Assembly (NCBI GenBank): GCA_964529445.1
Contig: CAZGWJ010000018.1
Coordinates: 1 to 38,793 of the forward strand
Source: CAZGWJ01 sp964529445
GTDB taxonomy: Bacteria > Oederibacteriota > Muellerivitia > Muellerivitales > Muellerivitaceae
DNA length: 38,793 nucleotides
Reading direction: 5' to 3'
Part shown: piece by piece, positions 30,909 to 37,971 of the stretch
Numbering within the stretch: the first letter of the stretch is position 1
How the letters are laid out: each line of letters begins with the position of its first letter
The notes under the pieces: model-generated
Database searches by the model: none
What the model saw: the letters and a program-made list of their open reading frames with translations, nothing else
What the model was told of the DNA's origin: nothing
Translations under genes and position numbers: made by a program

Positions 30909-31607
30909 TTATTTGAGTTTCTTATACAGTTTGAACAATTCGCCGAAGGCCCGGAGGATGACTTTCGGGTTCGCGCCGGTCTGGGTGCCCGCCGTGCGGG
31001 GGTAATGGGTCACGCCCACTTCGACGAAGTGGAAACCCTCCTTGTGGGAACGGGCCAGGAGTTCCGTGGAGACCATGGCGCCCGAGGCGGTCAGTTTCAC
31101 CTTGTCGAGGACCCGGCGCTTGACCAGCTTGAAGGCGCAGTCCACGTCCCTGACCTGGAAACCGAACAGCAGTTTCACCAGCGAACCCCAGAGGAAGGCG
31201 TTCAGCTTTCTCAGGGCGCTGTCCCGGCGGTTCCTCCGGTATCCCAGGATCAGGTCGCCTTCGTCGAGTTTCTCGACGAGGAGGGTGATCTCGCGGATAT
31301 CGAACTGGTTGTCCCCGTCGGTGAAGAAGACCAGGTCATGCTTCGCGTTCTCGTAGCCGGAGATGACGGCCCCGCCGTATCCCCGGTTGACCTCGTGGTG
31401 GACGGGATGCACGTGCTCGGGGTCCTCCGCGGCCAGGCGCGTGACGATCTCGCCCGTGCGGTCCTTCGAGCCGTCGTTGACGGGGATGACTTCCCATTGC
31501 TGGGCGATCTCAGGCAGGATGCGTTGGGCCTTGCGGACGAGGGCCTCGACGTTGGCTTCCTCGTTATAGGCCGGGAAGAAAAAGGATAGGGACGGGACCT
31601 TGGCCAA
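30909..31607 (-). CDS. Glycosyltransferase family 2 (dolichol-phosphate-mannose-synthase-like)
   Basis: The protein (232 aa from TTG 31607) has the GT-A fold motifs SFFFPAYNEEANVEALVRKA, PVNDGSKDRTGEI, NRGYGGAVISGYENAKHDLVFFTDGDNQFD (DxD-like) and DVDCAFKLVKRRVL. This is the DPM1/ArnC-like group that moves a sugar from a nucleotide to a lipid carrier. There is no C-terminal membrane domain. TTG 31607 has GGAG 7 nt upstream. An ATG at 31637 overlaps a perfect TATAAT (31641-31636), so it is probably in the promoter rather than the gene. With the following oxidoreductase and LPG-like genes it forms a minus-strand set that I infer acts on envelope glycans or lipids. Confidence 0.9.
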   Translation of the reverse strand: MAKVPSLSFFFPAYNEEANVEALVRKAQRILPEIAQQWEVIPVNDGSKDRTGEIVTRLAAEDPEHVHPVHHEVNRGYGGAVISGYENAKHDLVFFTDGDNQFDIREITLLVEKLDEGDLILGYRRNRRDSALRKLNAFLWGSLVKLLFGFQVRDVDCAFKLVKRRVLDKVKLTASGAMVSTELLARSHKEGFHFVEVGVTHYPRTAGTQTGANPKVILRAFGELFKLYKKLK

Positions 31608-31635
31608 GGGGCGACTCCAATGCTCGGATCGCCGC

Positions 31636-31641
31636 ATTATA
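31636..31641 (-). promoter_or_regulatory. -10 box (TATAAT) before the glycosyltransferase gene
   Basis: A perfect TATAAT on the minus strand, 28 bp upstream of TTG 31607. It overlaps an ATG that would otherwise be a candidate start. No good -35 is seen. Confidence 0.6.
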
Positions 31642-31691
31642 GCCGAAAACGCGCCGGCGGAGACCCCAAAGTCCGAAGGATGGGCGGAAGG

Positions 31692-33017
31692 TCAGGGCTT
31701 GAAGGGCGGGATCACGACTTTCGGGTCCACGATCCGGGCCACCCGGTCGCCCACCTGGACCGCGTAATTGGTGCCCCGGTCCTCGGGGTAGACCAGGGAC
31801 ATGTTGGCCAGGAAAAGGCCGGGGATGGGGGTCGTGAAATCGGGCTTCACGGAGCTGTAGCGCAGAGGGACCACCGGTTGGGCGTAGGTGTCCCGGGAAA
31901 GGATCGACTCCTCGATCCAGGAAAGGTCGAACTCGGGGTTGATCTTCCTCAGGTGGGGCAGGAACTCCCGGATGAGCGCCTCTTTGTCCAGGGAAAAGAG
32001 GCGGTGTTCCTTCGGCAGGTAGTTGCCGATGTAGAGCAGCCGCTTTCCGCCGTACCATTCGGCGGGAACGTAGTTGGTGTGTTCGACCACGGCCAGGAAG
32101 GGAATGTCCCGGTCGGTGATGTTCATCCAGTAGATCCGCTCGGTGAACTTGCGGTTCATGACGAATACCAGGCATTGGGCAGCCATGAATTTGAGGGTCG
32201 TGAGGCGCTCCCTATAATCCCTCGGGAGCCCCGGGCAGGCCTTCAGGAACACCGGCGTGGCGGCCGTGAACACCAAGCGGTCGAAGAGAAGTTTTTCTCC
32301 CTTCACCTCGAGGCCCTGGAACTTGCCGTCCTCCACGAGGATCTTCTCGATGGGGGTCTGCAGGTGGATTTGGCCTCCTTGTTCTTTCACGGCTTCCGCC
32401 AGGCGTCGGCACAGTACGTCGAATCCCCCTTTGTAGTAGCCTAGTTTCTCCGAGGCGCCCCCCTTTTCCCGCGAGGAGGCGCGGGTGTGGATGCGGGCCC
32501 AGAGCCAGGCCATGGCCACCTTGTCGAAATCCTCCCCGAACTTGGAACGCAGGAGCGGCTCCCAGATGACCTTCGTGACGTTCTCTCCGTAGTGCTTGAG
32601 CACCCATTCGTAGGCGGGGATTTCCTCGTATTTCCTCCAATCGTTCACGCGGCCCAGCCAGAGGGTCACGATCCCGAAGCGGAGGCGGTCCAGGAAGGGC
32701 AGGGGCGTGAAGTTCAGCAGTTGGAGCGGCGTCCCGAAGAGGTGCACCTTGCCGCCGTAGAAGGAGCCCATCTGGCTGGGAAGCCAATGGAGGGCATCGT
32801 GGAGTCCCAATTCGTCCGTGAGGGAGCGGATGGAATGGTCGGAGGTGAAGATGTGGTGGTAGTACTTCTCGAGACGGGTCCCGGCCACGGAGAAACCGGC
32901 GGCCAGACCTCCGACGTAGTCGGCGGCCTCGTAGACATCCACTTCGTGGCCGGCCTTGAGGAGCCGGAAGGCGGCGGTCATGCCGGCGAGGCCGGCCCCG
33001 ACAACGGCGATCTTCAT
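31692..33017 (-). CDS. FAD-dependent oxidoreductase (protoporphyrinogen oxidase / amine-oxidase-like)
   Basis: The 441-aa flavoprotein has the dinucleotide loop VVGAGLAGMTAAFRLLKAGHEVDVYEAADYVGGLAAGF at the N-terminus. A long substrate domain follows, and the C-terminal FAD-binding motif is PIPGLFLANMSLVYPEDRGTNYAVQVG. It belongs to the HemY/UDP-galactopyranose-mutase-like amine oxidase superfamily, often found in polysaccharide and polyprenyl clusters, where it may reduce or rearrange sugars or lipids. A heme role is unlikely as no hem genes are near. The ATG has AAGGAGC close upstream. It is flanked by the glycosyltransferase and LPG-synthase-like genes on the same strand. Confidence 0.85.
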   Translation of the reverse strand: MKIAVVGAGLAGMTAAFRLLKAGHEVDVYEAADYVGGLAAGFSVAGTRLEKYYHHIFTSDHSIRSLTDELGLHDALHWLPSQMGSFYGGKVHLFGTPLQLLNFTPLPFLDRLRFGIVTLWLGRVNDWRKYEEIPAYEWVLKHYGENVTKVIWEPLLRSKFGEDFDKVAMAWLWARIHTRASSREKGGASEKLGYYKGGFDVLCRRLAEAVKEQGGQIHLQTPIEKILVEDGKFQGLEVKGEKLLFDRLVFTAATPVFLKACPGLPRDYRERLTTLKFMAAQCLVFVMNRKFTERIYWMNITDRDIPFLAVVEHTNYVPAEWYGGKRLLYIGNYLPKEHRLFSLDKEALIREFLPHLRKINPEFDLSWIEESILSRDTYAQPVVPLRYSSVKPDFTTPIPGLFLANMSLVYPEDRGTNYAVQVGDRVARIVDPKVVIPPFKP

Positions 33018-33035
33018 AAATGCTCCTTGGACTTG

Positions 33036-33130
33036 ACCGCCAAGAACGCCAAGGGCGCCAAGGACGGCTGGAACGACGGGAATGTTGTGCTGCTATTTTC
33101 TAACTTCTATTTTCGATCTTCTCTTTCCTT
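33036..33130. repeat. CCAAG-type repeat plus AT-rich dispersed fragment
   Basis: CCGCCAAGAACGCCAAGGGCGCCAAGG (33038-33065) is one arm of the CCAAG family. TAACTTCTATTTTCGATCTTC (33099-33119) belongs to a degenerate AT-rich family seen in reverse orientation at 4765-4780. The second fragment supplies the last residues and stop of the LPG-like gene. Confidence 0.55.
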
Positions 33131-34129
33131 CTCGGACTGGATGGACGAGAAGGAGAGCCCCTCTTTGGCGAAGTAGAACAGTCCCATCAGCGTGATGGGT
33201 ATCAGTACCACGGCGTGCACGAAGAACATGTAGCCGACCGCCATCTCCTTGACCACCCCCAGGGGCATCAGGAGGGCCACCCCGAAGAACTCGAAGAGCC
33301 CGATCCCGCCGGGGGCGTTGGGGATGAGGATGGCCAGGTTCACCACGGCCATGATGAGGGCGGCCGTGAAGAAGGTCACGGGATGGGGGGCGAGCCCGAA
33401 ACCCAGGGCCAACAGATAATAGGAGGCGAATTCGCAGGTCCAGGCCGCTGTCGAATACAGCAGGACTTGGAACGTTTCGGCGGGGCTCTTCAGGGTCTCC
33501 AGGCCCTGGATGAAGGTGTTGGAGATACGGGACAGGGCGGGCCGCAGTCTTTCGGGGGCCAGGCCGATGAAAAAAGCGGCGGTACGTTCGGCGGCCTTCC
33601 GGAAGAGGATCATCAGGAAAAGGACGAAGAACGCGGCTCCGAAGACCCAGGGGGAGAGATCGATGGCCACCCGGATTTTGGGATCCAGGGCTTCCGCCTG
33701 GAGCGGCAGGTGCCCCCACTTCAGGGAAACGCCCAGCATGAGAACCATGACCAGCCCGTCGAACAGCCGCTCCAGGATGATGGTGGCCAGGGAGGCCGAA
33801 CGGCTGATGCCTTCCTTCTTGCCGTTCAGGTGGGCCCGGATGAATTCTCCCAACCGGGCAGGAAGGATGTTGTTCATGGTGAAACCGATGATCAGGGTGG
33901 GGAAGAGGCTCCCGAAACGGCATTTCTTCACGGGGTTGAGGAGGACGACCCAGCGGAACCCGCGCAGGATGTACCCGAGGAGGTATATGGCCAGGGCCGG
34001 AAGCAGCCAGGGAAGATCGAAGGAAAGGAGGGAATCGTAGAGCTTTCGGGGTTCGATATTCCGGAAGAGGAAATAGAAGGTGACCCCGATGAACAGGATC
34101 CCAATCCAGGCGCTTTTTCGCTTGAGCAT
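33107..34129 (-). CDS. Lysylphosphatidylglycerol-synthase-TM-like (YbhN/UPF0104) membrane protein
   Basis: The 340-aa integral membrane protein has about eight hydrophobic helices and the family hallmarks LRGFRWVVLL, MNNILPARLGEFIRA, ILERLFDGLVMV and PNAPGGIGLFEFFGVALL near the C-terminus. This domain is the membrane half of MprF and occurs alone in proteins thought to flip or assist transfer of lipid-linked sugars. ATG 34129 has GGGAAGG 4 nt upstream; the frame beyond it is not membrane-like. The final residues (QSEKEREDRK) are hydrophilic and partly encoded by an AT-rich dispersed repeat. It is the first gene of the minus-strand set with the FAD oxidoreductase and GT2 genes. Confidence 0.88.
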   Translation of the reverse strand: MLKRKSAWIGILFIGVTFYFLFRNIEPRKLYDSLLSFDLPWLLPALAIYLLGYILRGFRWVVLLNPVKKCRFGSLFPTLIIGFTMNNILPARLGEFIRAHLNGKKEGISRSASLATIILERLFDGLVMVLMLGVSLKWGHLPLQAEALDPKIRVAIDLSPWVFGAAFFVLFLMILFRKAAERTAAFFIGLAPERLRPALSRISNTFIQGLETLKSPAETFQVLLYSTAAWTCEFASYYLLALGFGLAPHPVTFFTAALIMAVVNLAILIPNAPGGIGLFEFFGVALLMPLGVVKEMAVGYMFFVHAVVLIPITLMGLFYFAKEGLSFSSIQSEKEREDRK

Positions 34130-34276
34130 AAGGCCTTCCCAAAAACGGGGAAGCCCGGGCTCCGGGGTCTCCGGGACCGGGCCTCCTGGATGACAAGTCA
34201 AATGATTTTATCCCCTCGGAGAGGCCGTGTAAAGCCGCCGGGGAAATTGGGCGCATCCTATTGCGTGGAACGGGGG

Positions 34277-34282
34277 TACAAT
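34277..34282 (+). promoter_or_regulatory. Putative -10 box of the TPR gene
   Basis: TACAAT preceded by GGG and followed by GA, 62 bp before ATG 34344. The 14-mer CATCCTATTGCGTG just upstream (34254-34267) is also found at 1443-1456. Confidence 0.4.
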
Positions 34283-34343
34283 GAATCTCTCTCGGTATTC
34301 AAGGAATAAACGGCCGTTCCCTCGGCCCAACGGAGGATGGAAG

Positions 34344-35318
34344 ATGAAAAAGTTTAGGATGTTCCTGGTCGCAACCGTCCTGTTCTCGGTTTGCGCGACC
34401 CTCGGGGCCGCGGAGGATGCCGCGAAAGTGTCCGCCTCCCACTCGACCTACAAGGAGGCCTACGAAGCCGGCAACAAGGCCTTGGCTGAGCGTGATTGGG
34501 ACGGGGCGGTCGACGCCTACGACCAGGCCGTGAAGATGTCGTCCAGCAAGTCCGGACGGTCCAAGGCGGCCAACGCCAAGGGTTGGGTCCTTCTGAAGGC
34601 CCGCCGCCTGGCGGAGGCCCAGACCTCGTTCCAGGAAGCCGTGGATCTCGACCCCAAGAGCACCCTTTCCATGAGCAACCTGGCCTTTGCGGCTTACCTT
34701 CAATACGAATCGGGATTGGCCGGCGAGGAGGCGTTGACGAAGGCCCGGGAAACGCTCGAGGCCTGCAAGAAGGTCGATCCCTCCTACAAATCGGACGTCT
34801 GCGATCGCGTGCAATCCGCCTTGGAGCGGTTGGATGCCTATGCGAAGGCGACTCCCGTCGCCGAGGTTCCCAAGCCGGGGATGGGATACAAGGCAGCCGC
34901 CGCGCTGGGGGATGAGGCCCAAGCGCGCGGTCAGTTCGACCTGGCCATACAGGCCTTCGAGATCGCCGAGAAGGACGCCAACAGCTCGGTGGCCAAGGGG
35001 GCGGCCGCCAACCGGAAGGGAAAAGCGCTCCTGGATGCCCGCCGTCCCAAGGACGCCCTTGTATGTTTCGAGAGGGCCGTGAAGCTCCAACCCAACGAGA
35101 AGGTCTTCCTGAACAACCTGGGTTATGCCCATTGGGTGCTTTACGATTCCGGCCAGGGCGGGATCGAGGCCTTGAAGGCGGCGCTGGCGGCCTTCGAGAA
35201 GGTCAACGGGATCGACGCCTCCTATCGGGCGGACAACCTGGAGATGGCGCTGAATGAGCTTCGCCAGGTGGATCCGGAGGCCGCGAAGGCCTACGACAAG
35301 GAAGACGAGACGAAATAA
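34344..35318 (+). CDS. Periplasmic TPR-repeat protein
   Basis: The protein (324 aa) has a Sec signal peptide (MKKFRMFLVATVLFSVCATLGAA), then two similar TPR blocks: residues about 35-150 (YKEAYEAGNKALAERDWDGAVDAYDQAV and LAEAQTSFQEAVDLDPKSTLSMSNLAFAAYLQY) and about 195-315 (GDEAQARGQFDLAIQAFEIAEKD and PKDALVCFERAVKLQPNEKVFLNNLGYAHWVLY). The halves align with each other, so an internal duplication is likely. It is a protein-binding scaffold; its partner is unknown. The start is fixed by GGAGG 7 nt upstream. A perfect terminator follows. Confidence 0.82.
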   Translation: MKKFRMFLVATVLFSVCATLGAAEDAAKVSASHSTYKEAYEAGNKALAERDWDGAVDAYDQAVKMSSSKSGRSKAANAKGWVLLKARRLAEAQTSFQEAVDLDPKSTLSMSNLAFAAYLQYESGLAGEEALTKARETLEACKKVDPSYKSDVCDRVQSALERLDAYAKATPVAEVPKPGMGYKAAAALGDEAQARGQFDLAIQAFEIAEKDANSSVAKGAAANRKGKALLDARRPKDALVCFERAVKLQPNEKVFLNNLGYAHWVLYDSGQGGIEALKAALAAFEKVNGIDASYRADNLEMALNELRQVDPEAAKAYDKEDETK

Positions 35319-35329
35319 ATCACGACCCG

Positions 35330-35358
35330 TTGCGAAGGGAACGTTATTTTCCTGTTAA
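35330..35358 (+). promoter_or_regulatory. Possible promoter for the uracil-DNA glycosylase gene
   Basis: TTGCGA (35330-35335), 17 bp, TGTTAA (35353-35358). It overlaps the start of the TPR-gene terminator, so the two functions may compete. Confidence 0.35.
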
Positions 35359-35386
35359 AGGGGCGGGCATTGCCCGCCCCTTTTTT
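35357..35386 (+). terminator. Rho-independent terminator of the TPR gene
   Basis: AAAGGGGCGGGC-ATT-GCCCGCCCC followed by six T; a 9-bp perfect GC stem. It ends only 28 bp before the uracil-DNA glycosylase start. Confidence 0.93.
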
Positions 35387-35414
35387 GCGTGAAAGGCTTT
35401 CCTTGGACCCGAGA

Positions 35415-36008
35415 ATGACCCGACTCCATGCCCGCATCCGGAAATGCCACAAGTGTTTTCCGAAAGGCGGGAATTCACCCGTTCCCGGGGAGGGCGGCGG
35501 CCGAAGGCGGGGCGTTCTTTTCATCGGCCAGGCCCCCGGTGTGAAGGAACCGATCGTCCAACGCATGTTCGCCTGGACGGCGGGGAAGCGCCTCTTCCGA
35601 TGGCTCTCCACGATCGGCTTGGAGGAACAACGGGTCAGGACCCGTGCCTACATCGCGGCGGTCACGAAATGCTATCCCGGCAAGGCGAAGGGAGGGGGAG
35701 GGGACCGAAAGCCCGCTCCCTGGGAGGTGGCGAACTGCGCGCCGTATCTCGATGAGGCCATGAGCATTCTCCGTCCCCGCGTGATGGTCCCCATCGGGGG
35801 ATTGGCGCTCGAGCGCATCCTGGGCGTCAAGGAATTGACGGGTTGCATCGGCCGGGAGTTCAAGGTCCGTTTCCCTCACGGGGTGGCCGTCGTCATCCCC
35901 CTGCCGCACCCTTCGGGGGCTTCCACCTGGTTCGTGTATCCGAAAAACCAGCGGAGGTTGAAGAGGGCGCTGGCGCTCCTGAAGCGGCGGGCGAAGGGTT
36001 TGATATAG
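35415..36008 (+). CDS. Uracil-DNA glycosylase superfamily protein (4Fe-4S type)
   Basis: The protein (197 aa) belongs to the iron-sulfur UDG group (family 4/5), which removes uracil from DNA in base-excision repair. Motif A is GQAPGVKEPIVQ (family 4 usually has GEAPG), motif B is HPSGAS in PLPHPSGAS, and four cysteines match the cluster ligands: CHKC at the N-terminus, then Cys in TKCYPG and NCAPYL about 17 residues apart. ATG 35415 leaves the first cysteine at about residue 11, as in Thermus UDGA. TTG 35403 with AAAGG upstream is an alternative. It lies behind a terminator and is followed within 3 bp by the MITE-like element at 36011. Confidence 0.87.
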   Translation: MTRLHARIRKCHKCFPKGGNSPVPGEGGGRRRGVLFIGQAPGVKEPIVQRMFAWTAGKRLFRWLSTIGLEEQRVRTRAYIAAVTKCYPGKAKGGGGDRKPAPWEVANCAPYLDEAMSILRPRVMVPIGGLALERILGVKELTGCIGREFKVRFPHGVAVVIPLPHPSGASTWFVYPKNQRRLKRALALLKRRAKGLI

Positions 36009-36010
36009 AT

Positions 36011-36238
36011 TCGGGGAGACTGTCGGAAAAGTCCTCCGGATACTTACGCCGAACTTCAACAGACCCCTCACCTCGCCCCTGTAGCAGAGCGCCTTGCGCA
36101 CGCTACAGGACGAGCCTCTCCCGTAAACGGGCGAGGGAAACAAAGGAAATACTCCCTCCCCCGCTTGCGGGGGAGGGACGAAGGGAGAGGGGGCGTATCT
36201 TTTGGGGTGACGGTTGGGTTTTCCGACAGTCTCTCGGG
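36011..36238. mobile_element. MITE-like element with 15-bp inverted ends and 5-bp target duplication
   Basis: GAGACTGTCGGAAAA (36016-36030) and its exact reverse complement TTTTCCGACAGTCTC (36219-36233) bound a 218-bp element with no coding capacity. Both ends are flanked directly by TCGGG (36011-36015 and 36234-36238), a 5-bp target-site duplication. Inside are several palindromes of the CCTCTCCC/GGGAGAGG type. The insertion point is 3 bp after the UDG stop codon. It would be mobilised by a transposase encoded elsewhere. Confidence 0.85.
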
Positions 36239-36406
36239 ACAAATACAAAGCCGACGCGAAGCCGCGAGGTCGCGAAGAACGGCCTGATAATGGGAACCCA
36301 GCGGAAGAATGAGCGTTCGGACAGACGTTCTCGATGGTCAAGCCGGTTACGTGATCGGTTGAGGGCCCGGTTTTGTCGATGTTTCGGATCCACGCTTTAC
36401 TTCGCC

Positions 36407-36429
36407 CGCCATCGAATGCATCGATGGCG
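36407..36429. repeat. Conserved-stem hairpin repeat, copy 2
   Basis: CGCCATCGA-ATGCA-TCGATGGCG on plus. The stem is identical to copy 1 at 12976-12999, and the loop differs. Flanks are also shared on one side (CCTTTGYCGAGACCT). Confidence 0.75.
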
Positions 36430-36483
36430 AGGTCTCGGCAAAGGCGGACGGTTTCGCATTGGCTGTGAATCGGTCTTGTTGGC

Positions 36484-36511
36484 TTGATATTCCCGGCGAT
36501 GGGTCGATAAT
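36484..36511 (+). promoter_or_regulatory. Promoter of the MFS gene, reaching to the start codon
   Basis: TTGATA (36484-36489), 16 bp, GATAAT (36506-36511). The ATG at 36520 is 8 nt past the -10 box, where transcription would begin. No ribosome-binding site is present. Confidence 0.6.
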
Positions 36512-36519
36512 ACCCCTCC

Positions 36520-37923
36520 ATGAACATGCCAGCACGACCTCGCGCCGGGGCGGCCATCCTGGCAGTCACGACGCTCTCCGCCTTCATCACCCCCTTCCTG
36601 GGTTCCTCCGTCAACGTGGCGCTTCCCAGCATCGGCCGCGACCTGTCCCTCGGCGCCGTGGCGCTCACCTGGGTGAACACCTCCTATATGTTGGCTTCGG
36701 CCATGCTGCTCCTGCCTTTCGGGCGGATGGCCGACCTCCACGGCCGGCGCCGGTTCTTCATCCTGGGCACCTGGCTCTTCACGCTCTTCTCGGTCCTCGC
36801 CGCCTTGGCGCCGAACGGGACCTGGCTCATCGCCGCCCGGGTCCTCCAGGGAGCCGGGAGCGGCATGGTCTTCTCGACGGGTGCGGCTCTCCTGACCTCC
36901 GCTTACCCGCCCGGCGAGCGGGGGAAGGTCCTGGGCTTGAACGTGACCGGAGTGTACCTGGGGCTCACGCTCGGACCCGTGCTCGGGGGGTTTTTGGTGC
37001 AGGCGGCCGGCTGGCGTTCCATCCTGTGGCTCAACCTTCCGCTGGGGCTCCTCATCCTCGCGATGGCCCATCGGCACCTTCCGGCCGACGGGAAAGGCGC
37101 CCCGGGACGCGTGGATGTGCCGGGGTCCGTCCTGTTCAGCGCCGCTCTCGGATGCCTGGTCATCGGTTTTTCGACGGTCTCGGGTGCCACGGGCAGGTTC
37201 CTGGTCCTTCTGTCGGCCTTGTTCTTCATCCTCTTCGCGGTCTGGGAACGCCGCGTGAAGGACCCCATGCTGGACCTGCGTTTGCTGACCGCCAACCGCG
37301 CCTTCCTTTTCTCCAACCTCGCGGCCCTCATCCATTACAGTTCCACCACCGCCGTGGTGTTCCTTCTCAGTCTCTACCTCCAGACCATCAAGGGTTTCGC
37401 TCCCGCCGCGGCGGGGGGGATCCTGCTGGTCCAGCCGCTGATGATGGCGGCGCTGTCGTGGTTCACGGGGGCGCTATCGGATCGCATCGAGCCCCGTTTC
37501 TTGGCGAGTTCAGGGATGGCCCTGACGACGGTGGGCCTGGTGTTCATGGCCTTTCTCGACGTCTCCACGCCGGTTTCCCGAGTGGCGGCCGTCCTGATCC
37601 TCCTGGGGGTTGGATACGGGCTCTTCTCCTCGCCCAACACCAATTCCATCATGGGGTCGGTGGGGCCCCGCCACCTGGGCGTGGCGTCCGCCGCCATGGG
37701 CACCATGCGCATGACCGGGCAGGTCCTGAGCATGGGCTTCGCGGCCCTGGTCCTTTCCCTGGTCATGGGCCATGCGCCCATCGTGCCCGAGAACCATCCG
37801 CTCCTGCTCTCCAGTCTCCGCCTGCTCTCGGGCCTCCTGGCCGCCTCCTGCTTCATCGGTATCTTCGTTTCGCTCGCAAGGGGGGGGCGCCGCGCGACGG
37901 TTCATTCCGCGCGGGCATCCTGA
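36520..37923 (+). CDS. MFS transporter, DHA2 (EmrB/QacA-like) drug exporter family
   Basis: The 467-aa protein has about 14 hydrophobic segments. Motif A is visible as GRMADLHGRRRFFILG, and the family signatures LDxxIVNVALP-like (SSVNVALPSIGRDL), ARVLQGAGSGMVFS and GPVLGGFLVQAAGWRSILWLNLPLG (motif C and following) are present. It exports hydrophobic compounds by proton antiport; substrates are unknown. Either ATG 36520 or 36526 is possible. The ATG at 36520 is so close to the -10 box that a leaderless mRNA is likely. No regulator gene is adjacent. Confidence 0.92.
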   Translation: MNMPARPRAGAAILAVTTLSAFITPFLGSSVNVALPSIGRDLSLGAVALTWVNTSYMLASAMLLLPFGRMADLHGRRRFFILGTWLFTLFSVLAALAPNGTWLIAARVLQGAGSGMVFSTGAALLTSAYPPGERGKVLGLNVTGVYLGLTLGPVLGGFLVQAAGWRSILWLNLPLGLLILAMAHRHLPADGKGAPGRVDVPGSVLFSAALGCLVIGFSTVSGATGRFLVLLSALFFILFAVWERRVKDPMLDLRLLTANRAFLFSNLAALIHYSSTTAVVFLLSLYLQTIKGFAPAAAGGILLVQPLMMAALSWFTGALSDRIEPRFLASSGMALTTVGLVFMAFLDVSTPVSRVAAVLILLGVGYGLFSSPNTNSIMGSVGPRHLGVASAAMGTMRMTGQVLSMGFAALVLSLVMGHAPIVPENHPLLLSSLRLLSGLLAASCFIGIFVSLARGGRRATVHSARAS

Positions 37924-37929
37924 TAGAAT
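37924..37929 (+). promoter_or_regulatory. Putative -10 box of the aminopeptidase gene
   Basis: TAGAAT, 42 bp before GTG 37972, starting right at the end of the MFS gene. No clear -35. Confidence 0.4.
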
Positions 37930-37971
37930 ATCCTTCCGTCGTCGAATCCGGTCGTTCCCAAGGAGGGCCCC

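Larger units (their letters stand above)
36009..36519. other. Intergenic region of repeats and the MFS promoter
   Basis: No gene is seen in these 511 bp. Contents: the MITE-like element (36011-36238); a CGACGCGAAGCCGCGAGGTCGCGAAG fragment (36252-36281, the same family as 4130 and 13190); the CGCCATCGA/TCGATGGCG hairpin (36407-36429) with its AGGTCTCGGCAAAGG flank; a variant CGCATTGGCTGTGAATC (36456-36472); and a promoter reaching to the ATG at 36520. Confidence 0.75.

Noticed and set aside
31608..31637. ATG 31637 as the glycosyltransferase start
   Set aside because: It overlaps a perfect TATAAT, and TTG 31607 has a well-spaced GGAG.
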